DNA from: Arcobacter sp.
GTDB lineage: Bacteria > Campylobacterota > Campylobacteria > Campylobacterales > Arcobacteraceae
DNA length: 49,286 bases
Reading direction: 5' to 3'
Assembly (NCBI GenBank): GCA_015663165.1
Contig: DQSS01000354.1
Location: 1 to 49,286, forward strand
Made by a program: the position numbers and the translations under genes. The notes below the pieces were generated by a model, which saw nothing but the letters and a program-made list of their open reading frames with translations, made no database searches and was not told the origin of the DNA. Below, one piece after another: positions 1 to 10,078 of the stretch (position 1 is the first letter of the stretch; every line of letters starts with the position of its first letter).

Positions 1-2
1 AT

Positions 3-134
3 ATCCATAATACTACAAATTCTATTGAAGGTGGAGTCTTCTCTCATATGAAAAATAAGATCAGTTTACATAGAGGAATTCCAAAAGGAAAAAAAGTTAA
101 GTTTTATAGATTTTTATTTGATGAAATTGGGTAA
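3..134 (+). mobile_element. C-terminal fragment of a DDE-type transposase (truncated by window edge)
   Basis: Open frame from window edge translates to IHNTTNSIEGGVFSHMKNKISLHRGIPKGKKVKFYRFLFDEIG*, resembling the NTTNxxEGxFSxLKxKxxxHRG C-terminal motif of IS256/IS1249-like transposases. Family assignment is tentative. Confidence 0.6.
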
Positions 135-227
135 AAAAACCTGATTTCAAACCCCCGATAGTTTCATTAAGCCTAAAATAACAATAGATACAATTTTATC
201 AAGTATGTTATTTAACTTATTCATTGT

Positions 228-497
228 TTACTCAGTTTCCATCTCTTTAATCATAAGTGTAAATTCTTCAAACAATTCTTTACACTCTTCATCTTCTAGT
301 TCATTTTCTTTTATTTCTTTTAATATATCTTCTAAATCTTCTTTAAATTCATTCATATCTTTTAGTAATGATTCTTGCTCTTTTGATGGCTTTTTACTAT
401 TTGCTATCTCTTCAAATACATCATCAATTGCATCCTCAATATCTGGGAATACCGTGTCTTCTATTAGTTCTTTTAGTTGTTGTTTACAATCTGTCAT
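228..497 (-). CDS. Small acidic hypothetical protein (89 aa)
   Basis: ORF track. Very Glu/Asp-rich helical sequence, follows the RND gene on the same strand. The opposite Ser-rich ORF looks like its shadow. Confidence 0.6.
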   Translation of the reverse strand: MTDCKQQLKELIEDTVFPDIEDAIDDVFEEIANSKKPSKEQESLLKDMNEFKEDLEDILKEIKENELEDEECKELFEEFTLMIKEMETE

Positions 498-518
498 TTA
501 TTTTCCTTTTTTATTTGT

Positions 519-3500
519 TTATTTTTGTTTTCTTAAATATACTATTTGATAAATCATAGGTACATAGTATAAGTTTAGCACAGTTGCCCATAATATTCCA
601 AATCCAAGTGCCACTGCCATTGGTTGAAGTATAAGTGCTTGACCTGATGCAAAGAATATTAGTGTGCTTAAACCTAATATAGTTGTAAGTGAAGTAAGAA
701 GTATAGGTCTTAATCTTAAAAGTGCAAATTCCTTTAACTCTTCAAGACTTTTAGCCTTTTGAATAAAGTCCATCATAATAATTCCATCATTTACAACAAC
801 TCCTGCAAGTCCTACTATACCAATAAGTCCTGGCATTGTAAGATTTAATCCCATAAGTAAATGTCCAGCAAGTACACCAACAACGGCAAGTGGTATAGTA
901 CTAAGTATAATTATAGATTTTACAATCGAATCAAACATTAAAATAAGTGATATAAAAATAAGCACAGAAGCAATTATAAATGCTTGAAACATCTCTTCTT
1001 TTACTTTTTTATTTTCTTCTTGCTCCCCTTTTACTTTTATACTTACATTTTTTCGTAAATTATCAAGTACTGGATTTAATACCGTATATACTTCTTCACT
1101 TGTAATATCATTTAAAGATGCTGTTATACTTTGTATTCTTGTACCATTTTCTTTAAATATTTGACTTAGTGTTGGAACTTCGTTATAAGAAACAACATCT
1201 TTTAAGAATACTTTTTGATTTGTATTTGGTATAGATAGTTCAAAAGAATCTAAAGATAGTTTTTCTTCTTTGTTTTTACTTTGAAATATAATCTCAACTA
1301 TTCCAGTATCATCATACATTTTACTAAATGCAGCTTTGAAATAATATGGCTTAAGTGCATTCACTATGCTTGTTTCACTAAAGCCTAGATTTTGTCCATA
1401 AGCATTTACAGTAAACTTTAAATCAATATTTCCAAACAATACATCATCTGCAACATTTGCAACACCAGATATGCTATCTAGCTTCTCTTTTATTGTTTTT
1501 ACAGCTTTTGATACTTCTATAGATGAACCAGCACTTATTGAAAGCTCAATATCATTTTTTACTATTCCTGCACCTGGTACATATACTTTTAGCTCATCAA
1601 ATACATCTGAGTTTAACTCTTCTTTTAAGACTTCTGACATTTGATTTGATATGCTATGTGCTGTATTTATTCTTGTCATATCTGTAGCATCGTATTTTGG
1701 GCTTAAAATTGGATTGATATATTTATCAAATATATTTGAAGGCGCTCTTTCTTGTAGATTTATGAAAATATGAAAATAAAACTCTTCACTTTGAGGCAAC
1801 TGTTTTCCATCAAGCTTCAATCCACTAACAGAACTAATAGAATTTAACTCATCACCTATTTCAAAGTTTTTAAGAAGTTTTTCTTCTAGTTTTTGAACTA
1901 TTTGTTCTGTTTGATTTACTGTATGCCCTACTCCAACTGAACCTGATACATATATCTGTGTTGTATCAAACTTTGGCATAAACTCAAACTTTAATGCTTT
2001 TGCAAAACTTATAGTTGCAAAAATTATTATACTTACAAGTACAATTGGAGCAATATATTTAAATCTCAGAACAAAGTCCAATATCGCTTTATATATTGCT
2101 TTATTTTTATCCCAAAAACTATCTGATTTAGTACCTTCTTTATTTACTTTAAATGTATGCTTAGCGTGTAAAGGCAAAAAGAAAAATGCTTCAACTAACG
2201 AACTAAGAAGAAGTATAGATATCATCACGGGCAATATACGCATAAATACGCCTGTATCTCCTGTCATCATAAGTATAGGTAAAAAAGCAAATATTGTTGT
2301 AGCAGTTGCAGTTAACACAGCAGGATACATTTCCACAGCACCATCAACAGCAGCAGTCATTTTATCTTTACCCATTTCAAGGTGTCTGTATATATTCTCT
2401 CCTACAACTATAGCTTCATCTACAAGCATACCAAGAGCCAAAAGAGCCCCAAGTAATGAAAGCATATTTAAACTATATCCAAGTTGCTCAGCACTTATAA
2501 GTCCAATCATAAAACTTGTAGGAATACCAACAGCAACAACAAATGCAATTCTTACATTTATAAAGAAAAATAAAGCAATCGAAAGTAGTATAATTCCAAA
2601 TAATATATTTGAAACAACAGTATTAAGTCTATTTTTTATCCATACAGATGTATCAATATATGTATCAAATTTTATATCTGTATATTTTTTTTGCTCTTCT
2701 TTTAATATATCTTTTATCTCTTTTACTAAAGCTATGCTATCTCCAGTTTTACCTTTATTGATACCTATTGACATATTTTTTTTTGCATTAAAGTGAGATA
2801 CTGTACTTACATCTGCAAGAGTATATTTTATACTTGCTATATCTTTTAAATATATAGATTTATTTGATATATTTAATACTGTATTTTCTAGTTTTGATAT
2901 ATCTTTTTCACCATTTTGACTACTGAGATAATAGTGTCTTTGTGTATCTTTTATAATACCTGCAGGAAATATAGAACTCATTTGAGATACAGTATTTATC
3001 ACTTGAACTTTATCTAATCCATAAGCTTCTATTTTACTATCATTAAATGTAATCAGAAGTTGTTTATCGCTATCTCCCCATACTGTAATATTTGATAAAT
3101 CTCCGAGCTTAGTTAGCTTATCTTTTATATCATTTGCTACTTTTAATAGTTCTTCGTCAGTTTTATCTCCATATATTGCAACACTTATTAAAGGGAAAGA
3201 TTGTACTATTTCTTTTACTGTTGGTTCATCCATATCACTTGGAAAGTTTACTTTTGCTTTTGTAACTATATCTTTTACATCTGAAAGTATATCATCAACT
3301 TCATAGCCACTTTTTAGTTCAACTTTTATATTAAAATACCCAGATTTTACAACTGTAGATATTTTACTAGCTTCAGTTACACTTGCTAACTCATCTTCTA
3401 TTTTAGATACAGCCATAAGGTCAAGCATATCACTACTTGAACCTGGGTATACTCCTGTGATACTTATAGCATCAAGTGAAGATGGCGGAAATATCTCTTT

Positions 3501-3605
3501 TGGTATTTTGATATAAGAAAATACTGTTAGTAAAAATATAAAAAGTAGTAAGATATAATTTAGTATTGGTTTTTCTAGTCCAAATTTTATAATATTTTTT
3601 ATCAT
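519..3605 (-). CDS. Efflux RND transporter permease (AcrB/HAE1-like)
   Basis: 1028 aa. N-terminal TM then large loops, 'GMLVDEAIVVGENIYRHLEMG' and 'GLAGVVVNDGIIMMDFI' TM4/TM10 signatures, duplicated RND architecture. Confidence 0.93.
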   Translation of the reverse strand: MIKNIIKFGLEKPILNYILLLFIFLLTVFSYIKIPKEIFPPSSLDAISITGVYPGSSSDMLDLMAVSKIEDELASVTEASKISTVVKSGYFNIKVELKSGYEVDDILSDVKDIVTKAKVNFPSDMDEPTVKEIVQSFPLISVAIYGDKTDEELLKVANDIKDKLTKLGDLSNITVWGDSDKQLLITFNDSKIEAYGLDKVQVINTVSQMSSIFPAGIIKDTQRHYYLSSQNGEKDISKLENTVLNISNKSIYLKDIASIKYTLADVSTVSHFNAKKNMSIGINKGKTGDSIALVKEIKDILKEEQKKYTDIKFDTYIDTSVWIKNRLNTVVSNILFGIILLSIALFFFINVRIAFVVAVGIPTSFMIGLISAEQLGYSLNMLSLLGALLALGMLVDEAIVVGENIYRHLEMGKDKMTAAVDGAVEMYPAVLTATATTIFAFLPILMMTGDTGVFMRILPVMISILLLSSLVEAFFFLPLHAKHTFKVNKEGTKSDSFWDKNKAIYKAILDFVLRFKYIAPIVLVSIIIFATISFAKALKFEFMPKFDTTQIYVSGSVGVGHTVNQTEQIVQKLEEKLLKNFEIGDELNSISSVSGLKLDGKQLPQSEEFYFHIFINLQERAPSNIFDKYINPILSPKYDATDMTRINTAHSISNQMSEVLKEELNSDVFDELKVYVPGAGIVKNDIELSISAGSSIEVSKAVKTIKEKLDSISGVANVADDVLFGNIDLKFTVNAYGQNLGFSETSIVNALKPYYFKAAFSKMYDDTGIVEIIFQSKNKEEKLSLDSFELSIPNTNQKVFLKDVVSYNEVPTLSQIFKENGTRIQSITASLNDITSEEVYTVLNPVLDNLRKNVSIKVKGEQEENKKVKEEMFQAFIIASVLIFISLILMFDSIVKSIIILSTIPLAVVGVLAGHLLMGLNLTMPGLIGIVGLAGVVVNDGIIMMDFIQKAKSLEELKEFALLRLRPILLTSLTTILGLSTLIFFASGQALILQPMAVALGFGILWATVLNLYYVPMIYQIVYLRKQK

Positions 3606-4504
3606 TTGCTATCCTTTTGAAAGCTCCAAGCCACTATTCTACTTTGTTTATTACCTTGGCTCATATTTATTGTTTTTATTTGTGTTGGGTTTACTTTTTT
3701 TAATTCTTTATATATTGTATCAAGGCTTTCTTTTTTTGATACAAGAGTTGTAAACCATATAGAGTTATTTTTATATATCTCACTTTGTTTTATCATTGTA
3801 GTTATAAAAACCACTTCTCCACCCTTACACCATAGCTCATTATTTTGTCCACCGAAGTTTAGGTTTGCTTTTCTTTTTTTAGATTTTGTAAGATTATTTA
3901 CTTTTCTTTTACTTCCTGCTATTGCTTCTTTTTTTGACTTATGAAATGGTGGGTTACAAATAGTCAATGAATACTTATCGTTTTCTTGTATGATATTTTT
4001 AAAGATATCATCACTTGATGTTTGTAAAAGTATATTTACATTTGAATTTAAAGATTTATTATTTTTTACAATATCTTTTGCACTATTAACTGCATCTTCA
4101 TCTATATCACTTCCTGTAAAACTCCATCCATAGATACTATTTCCAACTATAGGGTAAATACAATTAGCCCCTACCCCAATATCAAGTACTTTTACTGCTT
4201 TACCTTTTGGTATAGTTCCTCTGTTTGATTCTTTTAATAAATCTGCAATATAGTGAATATGGTCTGCTCGTCCTGGAATTGGCGGGCATAGATAATTTTT
4301 GGGAATCTCCCAAAATTCTAGATTGTAAAAGTAACTCAGTAATGCTTTGTTTAAAGCTAGAACTGCATCTGCATTAAAAAAATCTATTGAAAGGTCATCA
4401 TATTTATTTAAACTTACATATTGTTCTAAAGAAGTGTTTGATTTTGTCAGTTCTTTAAAGTCATATCTATCGTTGTGTAAGTTTCTTTTATGGAGAGTTT
4501 TCAT
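3602..4504 (-). CDS. rlmF: 23S rRNA (adenine(1618)-N6)-methyltransferase RlmF
   Basis: N-terminal 'LHKRNLHNDRYDF', 'CPPIPGRADHIHYIADLL', 'LDIGVGANCIYPIVG', 'NPPFHKSKKEA' motifs typical of the RlmF/METTL16-like family. Confidence 0.93.
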   Translation of the reverse strand: MKTLHKRNLHNDRYDFKELTKSNTSLEQYVSLNKYDDLSIDFFNADAVLALNKALLSYFYNLEFWEIPKNYLCPPIPGRADHIHYIADLLKESNRGTIPKGKAVKVLDIGVGANCIYPIVGNSIYGWSFTGSDIDEDAVNSAKDIVKNNKSLNSNVNILLQTSSDDIFKNIIQENDKYSLTICNPPFHKSKKEAIAGSKRKVNNLTKSKKRKANLNFGGQNNELWCKGGEVVFITTMIKQSEIYKNNSIWFTTLVSKKESLDTIYKELKKVNPTQIKTINMSQGNKQSRIVAWSFQKDSK

Positions 4505-4513
4505 TTTGATTTA

Positions 4514-4945
4514 TTATTTAGATTCCACTGAAACATAAAAGTTTGATTTACTTGCTTGCTTATCAAAAAGCTTTGAATCTTTAGATGTATATTTAGAGAT
4601 AATCGCTCTTGCATTTATGTGTGAACTTGTATTTTCAATTAATTCTATTTTATCATTTGCAGTTATTATACTTTTATCTTGAGTCTTTTTAAATCTTGAA
4701 GCTCTATGTGTATCTGTAAAAGAGTATTTAAATACATCAATATCTCTTTTTACATCTATAGTTGCTTTTTTCTTTTCATCTGTAAATCTAAGTATTCTAT
4801 TACCATTTGATGATATTTTCATAGTGATTGCTGTTTCAATATCTTCTGTACCTTCTATAATTACATATTCTTTTTCGTTGATTTGTATTATATCTTCACT
4901 TAGAAGTTTGATTTGTCTGATTGTTGTTTTTTTACCTTTAGCCAT
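4514..4945 (-). CDS. Hypothetical protein (143 aa)
   Basis: ORF starts at the ddl stop (TAATG overlap), same operon direction. No family recognised. Confidence 0.75.
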   Translation of the reverse strand: MAKGKKTTIRQIKLLSEDIIQINEKEYVIIEGTEDIETAITMKISSNGNRILRFTDEKKKATIDVKRDIDVFKYSFTDTHRASRFKKTQDKSIITANDKIELIENTSSHINARAIISKYTSKDSKLFDKQASKSNFYVSVESK

Positions 4946-5982
4946 TATTTTCCCTTTGCTTTTTGTATTTTATTTACATATTCGTATGTTATGTTTATGT
5001 GTTTTGATTTTGGTAGATTGTTTGATAGTTCATTTATAAGTGAATTGAAGTCATCAAATAAATAGTTTGCCATAGATCCTGGAATAGAGTTTATTTCATT
5101 TAAATATACTTCATCATCTATAACAAAAAAATCACATCTTATTAAAGAACCATCAAAAGTATTGTTGTATATCTTTGTAAAGTTGTCTTTTAGTTTAGAT
5201 ATTAGTTCAAAAGATATATCTGCTTTAGCAACCTGCTCTGTTCTATTGAAATCTAAATACTTTTTATCAAAATCTAAAAATTCTTCTTTTTGTGGCTCTT
5301 CTACTATAGAAAAGTTAATTTCTCCATTTATTTTAGTACCTGCTAGATTGTATTCTTTTACTCCATTTATAAATGGCTCTACAATTATCTCATCATCATA
5401 TTCAAAAGCAACATCACAAGCATAAGATAGTTCATCTTCATTCTTAACAATACTTACCCCAATACTAGAACCAAGCTTTGTAGGCTTAATAATTACAGGA
5501 TATTTAGCTATCTTTATATCTTGACCTTTTCTAAAGTATTGACACTCTAATGTTTTTACATCATGAGAACTAGCATATCCTTTAGTAATATATTTATCAC
5601 AAGATACAACAGAAGCAGAAGTTCGTGGACCAATAAATGGAATATTGAAAAACTCAAACATAGAAGCTAAAACACCATCTTCACCATCTCCTCCATGTAC
5701 AAGGTTTAGTACTACATCAAACTCTATAGCCTTTGAGCCAAAAAATGAAGACTTGTAAAACCCACCTTGCGTAATTGAAAGCTTATCAAACTTTTTATAT
5801 TCACCAGTAGAAAATAACTTTGATGTAATCTTCTGCGTTGGTATAAGATAAAACTCTCTATGCTTATCAATAAATATATATATTAGTTCATTTTTTAAAA
5901 CTTTTTTCATAGATATAGAGCTTACTATACTTATCTCATGTTCAAAACTCTTTGCTCCAAATATTATTGCTATTTTTTTCAT
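4945..5982 (-). CDS. ddl: D-alanine--D-alanine ligase
   Basis: 'FGAKSFEHEISIVSS', 'HGGDGEDGVLASMFEFFNIPFIGP', 'EINSIPGSMANYLF' are ATP-grasp Ddl motifs. Confidence 0.95.
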   Translation of the reverse strand: MKKIAIIFGAKSFEHEISIVSSISMKKVLKNELIYIFIDKHREFYLIPTQKITSKLFSTGEYKKFDKLSITQGGFYKSSFFGSKAIEFDVVLNLVHGGDGEDGVLASMFEFFNIPFIGPRTSASVVSCDKYITKGYASSHDVKTLECQYFRKGQDIKIAKYPVIIKPTKLGSSIGVSIVKNEDELSYACDVAFEYDDEIIVEPFINGVKEYNLAGTKINGEINFSIVEEPQKEEFLDFDKKYLDFNRTEQVAKADISFELISKLKDNFTKIYNNTFDGSLIRCDFFVIDDEVYLNEINSIPGSMANYLFDDFNSLINELSNNLPKSKHINITYEYVNKIQKAKGK

Positions 5983-6542
5983 TATCTTTGTAACCTTTTT
6001 AATGCTTCTTTTACAAGCTCAGATATTGTTGAACCTGTACAGTCTTTTAAAACTCTACTTATCTGTTCTTTTTTAAATCCAAGTGATTCTAATGCTAGAC
6101 TTGCTTCACTAGCTTTTGCACCAGTATTATTTTCTTCTTTAGAGCCATCTACAACAAAACCACTAAGTGAAGATAAAATTATACCAGCACTCTTTGGTCC
6201 AATACCAGGAACTCTTTTAAGTGTTCCTACATCAGATGTTGAAACTATTTGAGCAAAGCTACTAGGTGTGAAAGTACTACAAATAGCAAGTGCAACTTTA
6301 GGACCTACTCCATTTACTTTGATAACGGTATCAAATAGTTTTTTTTCATTTAAATCTACAAAACCATATAGGTTATTTGCATCTTCTCTTATAATTTGTG
6401 TTGTAAATAGTTTTACATTGTTATCAACTATAGAACTAGAACAGTTAACAGATACAAATACTTCGTATATTAAACCACTTGTATTTATATGTAAAAATGT
6501 TGGTTCTTTTTTTTCAATTATTCCTTGAATTCCGACTATCAT
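5982..6542 (-). CDS. ruvA: Holliday junction branch migration protein RuvA
   Basis: '[12 protein letters not shown]' and '[14 protein letters not shown]' helix-hairpin-helix motifs; 186 aa. Confidence 0.95.
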   Translation of the reverse strand: MIVGIQGIIEKKEPTFLHINTSGLIYEVFVSVNCSSSIVDNNVKLFTTQIIREDANNLYGFVDLNEKKLFDTVIKVNGVGPKVALAICSTFTPSSFAQIVSTSDVGTLKRVPGIGPKSAGIILSSLSGFVVDGSKEENNTGAKASEASLALESLGFKKEQISRVLKDCTGSTISELVKEALKRLQR

Positions 6543-6658
6543 TTAACTCATCTTGTATTAATATAGTATTTATATTAGCCAAAAATTGTTTCTTTTAAGG
6601 TTAAACCGATTATAATTATTGCTTTTTAAAAATATTAGCATAAAGTAGGAACCAAACA

Positions 6659-7582
6659 ATGAGACACTTTTTAACACTTAAAGATTATTCTAAAGAAGAG
6701 ATCTTAGAGATTATTCAACTATCTATTAAAATAAAAGCAGAAACAAAATCTAAAGTATTTAAAAACTATATGCCAAAACAAACACTTGGTATGATTTTTG
6801 AAAAGTCTAGTACAAGAACTAGAGTTAGTTTTGAAACTGGTATTTATCAACTAGGTGGTGTTGGACTTTTCTTATCTTCAAATGATATTCAACTTGGTCG
6901 TGGTGAACCTATATCTGATACATCAAGAGTAATATCTCGTATGGTAGATATGATAATGATAAGAAATGATTCTCAAAAAGAATTAGAAGAATTTGCTTCT
7001 TATTCAAAAGTTCCTATTATAAATGGACTTACAGACAAATACCATCCAGTACAACTTATGGCTGATTATTTAACCATCATAGAAAATAACTTAGAAAAAG
7101 ATTTAAAAGTTGCATATATAGGTGATGGAAACAATATGACTCATTCTTGGCTTATGTTAGCTTCAAAATTAGGATTTGACTTATCAATAGCAACTCCTAA
7201 AGGATATGAAGTTGATAAAGATATTTTAGCTCAAGCTTTGGAGTTTGCAAAAATATCAGGAGCAACAATCAGAACTACAAATGACCCAAAAGATGCCGTT
7301 AAAAATGCAACAGTAGTTACAACAGATACATGGATATCAATGGGTCGAGAAGATGAAAAAGAAAAAAGAGTAAAAGATTTTGATGGATTTATTGTAGATG
7401 ATATACTTATGAACAACGCAAACAAAAAAGCAATATTCCTACACTGTTTACCAGCATACAGAGAATACGAAGTAAGCACAGAAGTATTCGAAAGACACAG
7501 CGAAGTTATATTCTCAGAAGCAGAAAATAGACTACACGCACAAAAAGGAATAATGGTCTGGTTAGACCAACAAAGAGATTAA
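6659..7582 (+). CDS. argF: Ornithine carbamoyltransferase
   Basis: '[15 protein letters not shown]', '[12 protein letters not shown]', '[14 protein letters not shown]' signature motifs. Confidence 0.96.
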   Translation: MRHFLTLKDYSKEEILEIIQLSIKIKAETKSKVFKNYMPKQTLGMIFEKSSTRTRVSFETGIYQLGGVGLFLSSNDIQLGRGEPISDTSRVISRMVDMIMIRNDSQKELEEFASYSKVPIINGLTDKYHPVQLMADYLTIIENNLEKDLKVAYIGDGNNMTHSWLMLASKLGFDLSIATPKGYEVDKDILAQALEFAKISGATIRTTNDPKDAVKNATVVTTDTWISMGREDEKEKRVKDFDGFIVDDILMNNANKKAIFLHCLPAYREYEVSTEVFERHSEVIFSEAENRLHAQKGIMVWLDQQRD

Positions 7583-7597
7583 GAAAATCTTCCACAA

Positions 7598-7633
7598 AAA
7601 AAAAGGGAAGCTCAAAAGAGTTTCCCTTTTTTA
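7598..7633. terminator. Bidirectional intrinsic terminator between argF and the convergent CNNM gene
   Basis: aaaaagggaagctc-aaaa-gagtttccctttttt: long stem with A-tract and T-tract. Confidence 0.85.
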
Positions 7634-7694
7634 ATACCTACTTCCAAAACAAATAAAGAAGTAGTAAGATTTTAAATAATTTACAGATTGCTGT

Positions 7695-8735
7695 TTATTT
7701 GTTTGTTTTCTTTCGGTTGGCTTTCATTTTTAGAGATGCTAGTTTTCTCATGTCTTCAGTTGTATCAGACTCATCCATAATCTCCAAACCAAGCAAAGTC
7801 TCAATACAATCTTCAAGAGTAACTAAACCCTCAGTTTGATCATACCCATCAGTTACAACTAACATATGACCTTTTACTTTAGTAAATGAATCAAGAGCTT
7901 TAGATACAGGAATATTTTCATTAATAGTATTTATTTCTATCATAATTGATTCTATAGTTACTTTTTTATTTCTAATTGCATGTTTAAATAGCTTTTTAGT
8001 AAGTACCATACCAACGATATCATCAATATCTTTATCATATACAGGCACTCTTGAAAATTTATATGTATTTTTATCTTCAAGAATATCTTCAATAATAGTA
8101 TCTTTTTGAACTGCAAACATAACAGACCTAGGAGTTAAAATATCTTTTATCTTAATCTCTTTTAATGTCAATGTATTTTCAATAATATCTGATTCCATAT
8201 CATTAATGATTCCATCTTCTTCACTTAAAAGTGCTGAATGCAAGATATCTTCTCTTGATATTTGATCACTGTCATTATTTTTATTTATTTTTCTTGTCAC
8301 GAATAAAGTCATTATAATGATTGGATAAGTGATAAATATAAATACTTGTATCACTTTAGAACCTGCTGGTGCTAATTGTTTCCAATAAACTGCACCAATA
8401 GTCTTAGGTATTATTTCTGCAACAAATAGTATTAAAAATGTTAAAAGAATAGTAACAGCCAATATCATATTGTTATCACTACCAAATACATGTTGAGCTT
8501 GAATACCAATAGCAGTTGCACCTAAAGTATTTGCAAAAGTATTAAGTATCAAGATTGAAGCAATTGATTCATCTATATTTGTTTTTAATTTTTTAAGAAG
8601 TTTTCCAGCAGAGGGATTTTTTTCTTCAAGTATAGATGTATATGGTGCATTTGTTGATAGAAGTATAGATTCTAAAATTGAACATAAAAATGAAACACTA
8701 AGAACTAGTGCAAATAATAAAACTAATATATCCAT
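7695..8735 (-). CDS. CNNM/CorC-type (DUF21 + CBS domains) membrane protein
   Basis: N-terminal DUF21 TM region ('FVAEIIPKTIGAVYW') followed by CBS pair ('ILTPRSVMFAV', 'GLVTLEDCIETLLGLEIMDESD'). Confidence 0.9.
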   Translation of the reverse strand: MDILVLLFALVLSVSFLCSILESILLSTNAPYTSILEEKNPSAGKLLKKLKTNIDESIASILILNTFANTLGATAIGIQAQHVFGSDNNMILAVTILLTFLILFVAEIIPKTIGAVYWKQLAPAGSKVIQVFIFITYPIIIMTLFVTRKINKNNDSDQISREDILHSALLSEEDGIINDMESDIIENTLTLKEIKIKDILTPRSVMFAVQKDTIIEDILEDKNTYKFSRVPVYDKDIDDIVGMVLTKKLFKHAIRNKKVTIESIMIEINTINENIPVSKALDSFTKVKGHMLVVTDGYDQTEGLVTLEDCIETLLGLEIMDESDTTEDMRKLASLKMKANRKKTNK

Positions 8736-8864
8736 ATTAGCTCATTTTGTTGTATAAAAACGATGGGGCGATAATTGTCCAAAGTTGTAGGTCCTTTTTT
8801 CCTATTATTATATAGGTATTTGTAAATTTTTATTATTATAACATAAATTGTTAAAAATAGTCTT

Positions 8865-9518
8865 TTAAAATATTGAACCAAAAGAACCAACAATCTTACC
8901 TAAGATATTTATCTCATCTTTTCTTACTACTTGGATAGGATATTCTTTATTATCCGAAATAATATCAAGTTGCCCATCTATTCTTTTTTGAATTCTTTTT
9001 ACAAATAAACCATTCTCATTTACAAAAGCATAAATACCATCTTTACTTACGTCATATTTTGTTTTATCAAGAAAAATAATATTTCCACTGTTAAGTGTAG
9101 GTTCCATACTATCTCCTGTAACATTTATAGCTTCAATATTTTTCATATTTTGTTCACCACCTAACATATTTGTAAAGTATGGTGGAACTTCAAGTTTCTC
9201 ATAATCTTCATCTCCATCATATGCACCACCACCAGCACTTACACTTACACTAGGAAAATACTTAATCCAATACTTATCTGTACTATCTATAAGACTACTT
9301 GGGTCTTGTCCATATAAAAGCCAATTTATTGATATCTTCTTTAAAGCACAAAAATCTAAAATATTAGCAAATGGTATTTTATTTCTTTGTTTGATAGTTG
9401 CAAAATTTGCTTGAGTTATATCTAAAGCACTTGCAACATCTTTATCAAATATTTTCTTATCATTTTCACTGCTTAGTACATCTTTTAACTTTTCAATTAT
9501 ATTTAAAACATCCATCAT
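8865..9518 (-). CDS. XRE/CI-type helix-turn-helix S24 (LexA/CI-like) transcriptional repressor
   Basis: CI-repressor-like HTH 'DKDVASALDITQANFATIKQRNKIPFANILDFC' plus S24 peptidase domain with 'GDSMEPTL' Ser and 'FVKRI' Lys. Confidence 0.88.
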   Translation of the reverse strand: MMDVLNIIEKLKDVLSSENDKKIFDKDVASALDITQANFATIKQRNKIPFANILDFCALKKISINWLLYGQDPSSLIDSTDKYWIKYFPSVSVSAGGGAYDGDEDYEKLEVPPYFTNMLGGEQNMKNIEAINVTGDSMEPTLNSGNIIFLDKTKYDVSKDGIYAFVNENGLFVKRIQKRIDGQLDIISDNKEYPIQVVRKDEINILGKIVGSFGSIF

Positions 9519-9561
9519 TTTCTATCCTTTTTATTTCATATGAAAATATTATAACATAAAA

Positions 9562-9609
9562 TATTGCAAAATGACATATTTTTAGTATAAATTATTTATT
9601 TATGCAATA
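9562..9609. promoter_or_regulatory. Candidate operator: inverted repeat TATTGCA-N34-TGCAATA
   Basis: Perfect 7-bp inverted half-sites upstream of the S24 repressor in a divergent intergenic region. Confidence 0.35.
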
Positions 9610-9641
9610 CTTCTTCAATAAAAAAGCAAAAAGGATATAAA

Positions 9642-9737
9642 ATGGAAAAATCAATCAAACTTTTAAATAACAAATTCACAACTCTATCAAATAACTTTGA
9701 TGTGTTAATATGTAAGATTGCAGACATAATTTTATAA
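9642..9737 (+). CDS. Possible 31-aa small ORF divergent from the repressor
   Basis: ATG preceded by aaaaagg; MEKSIKLLNNKFTTLSNNFDVLICKIADIIL*. Below the ORF-track size limit. Confidence 0.3.
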   Translation: MEKSIKLLNNKFTTLSNNFDVLICKIADIIL

Positions 9738-9820
9738 TTTCTAACAAAACTAATACTTACTAAAGCATTATTTCTATAAAATTTGGAAATTACATTTTAA
9801 ATGAATAAATAAGGTATTAA

Positions 9821-10072
9821 ATGGAAGAAGTAAATTTAATTAACGAAGCATTTAAATTCATGGCTTTAGGTATGGGAATTGTATTCTTATTCTTAATAGT
9901 TATGATTTTTGCTTTAAAATTACAAGCGAAGCTTATAGCAAAGTTTTTCCCTGAAGAGGTAAAAAAATCTGACAATTCGAAACATTTACAATCTAATGTA
10001 AATAACGAAGACCAAGTAACAGCTGCAATCACAGCTGCTATCATACATCATAATAATAACACAAAAGGTTAA
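9821..10072 (+). CDS. oadG: Oxaloacetate decarboxylase gamma chain (OadG-like)
   Basis: 83 aa, one N-terminal TM, 'AAITAAIIHH' tail, immediately upstream of OadA and OadB homologues. Confidence 0.85.
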   Translation: MEEVNLINEAFKFMALGMGIVFLFLIVMIFALKLQAKLIAKFFPEEVKKSDNSKHLQSNVNNEDQVTAAITAAIIHHNNNTKG

Positions 10073-10078
10073 TCAAAT

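Noticed and set aside
205-549. Plus-strand Ser/Phe-rich 114-aa ORF
   Set aside because: It is the antisense shadow of the acidic minus-strand ORF at 228-497. The low-complexity Ser-rich composition comes from reverse-reading Glu/Asp codons.
7590-7640. A-tract plus inverted repeat after argF as a possible IS terminus
   Set aside because: Stem-loop with T tract between convergent genes is fully explained as a bidirectional terminator.
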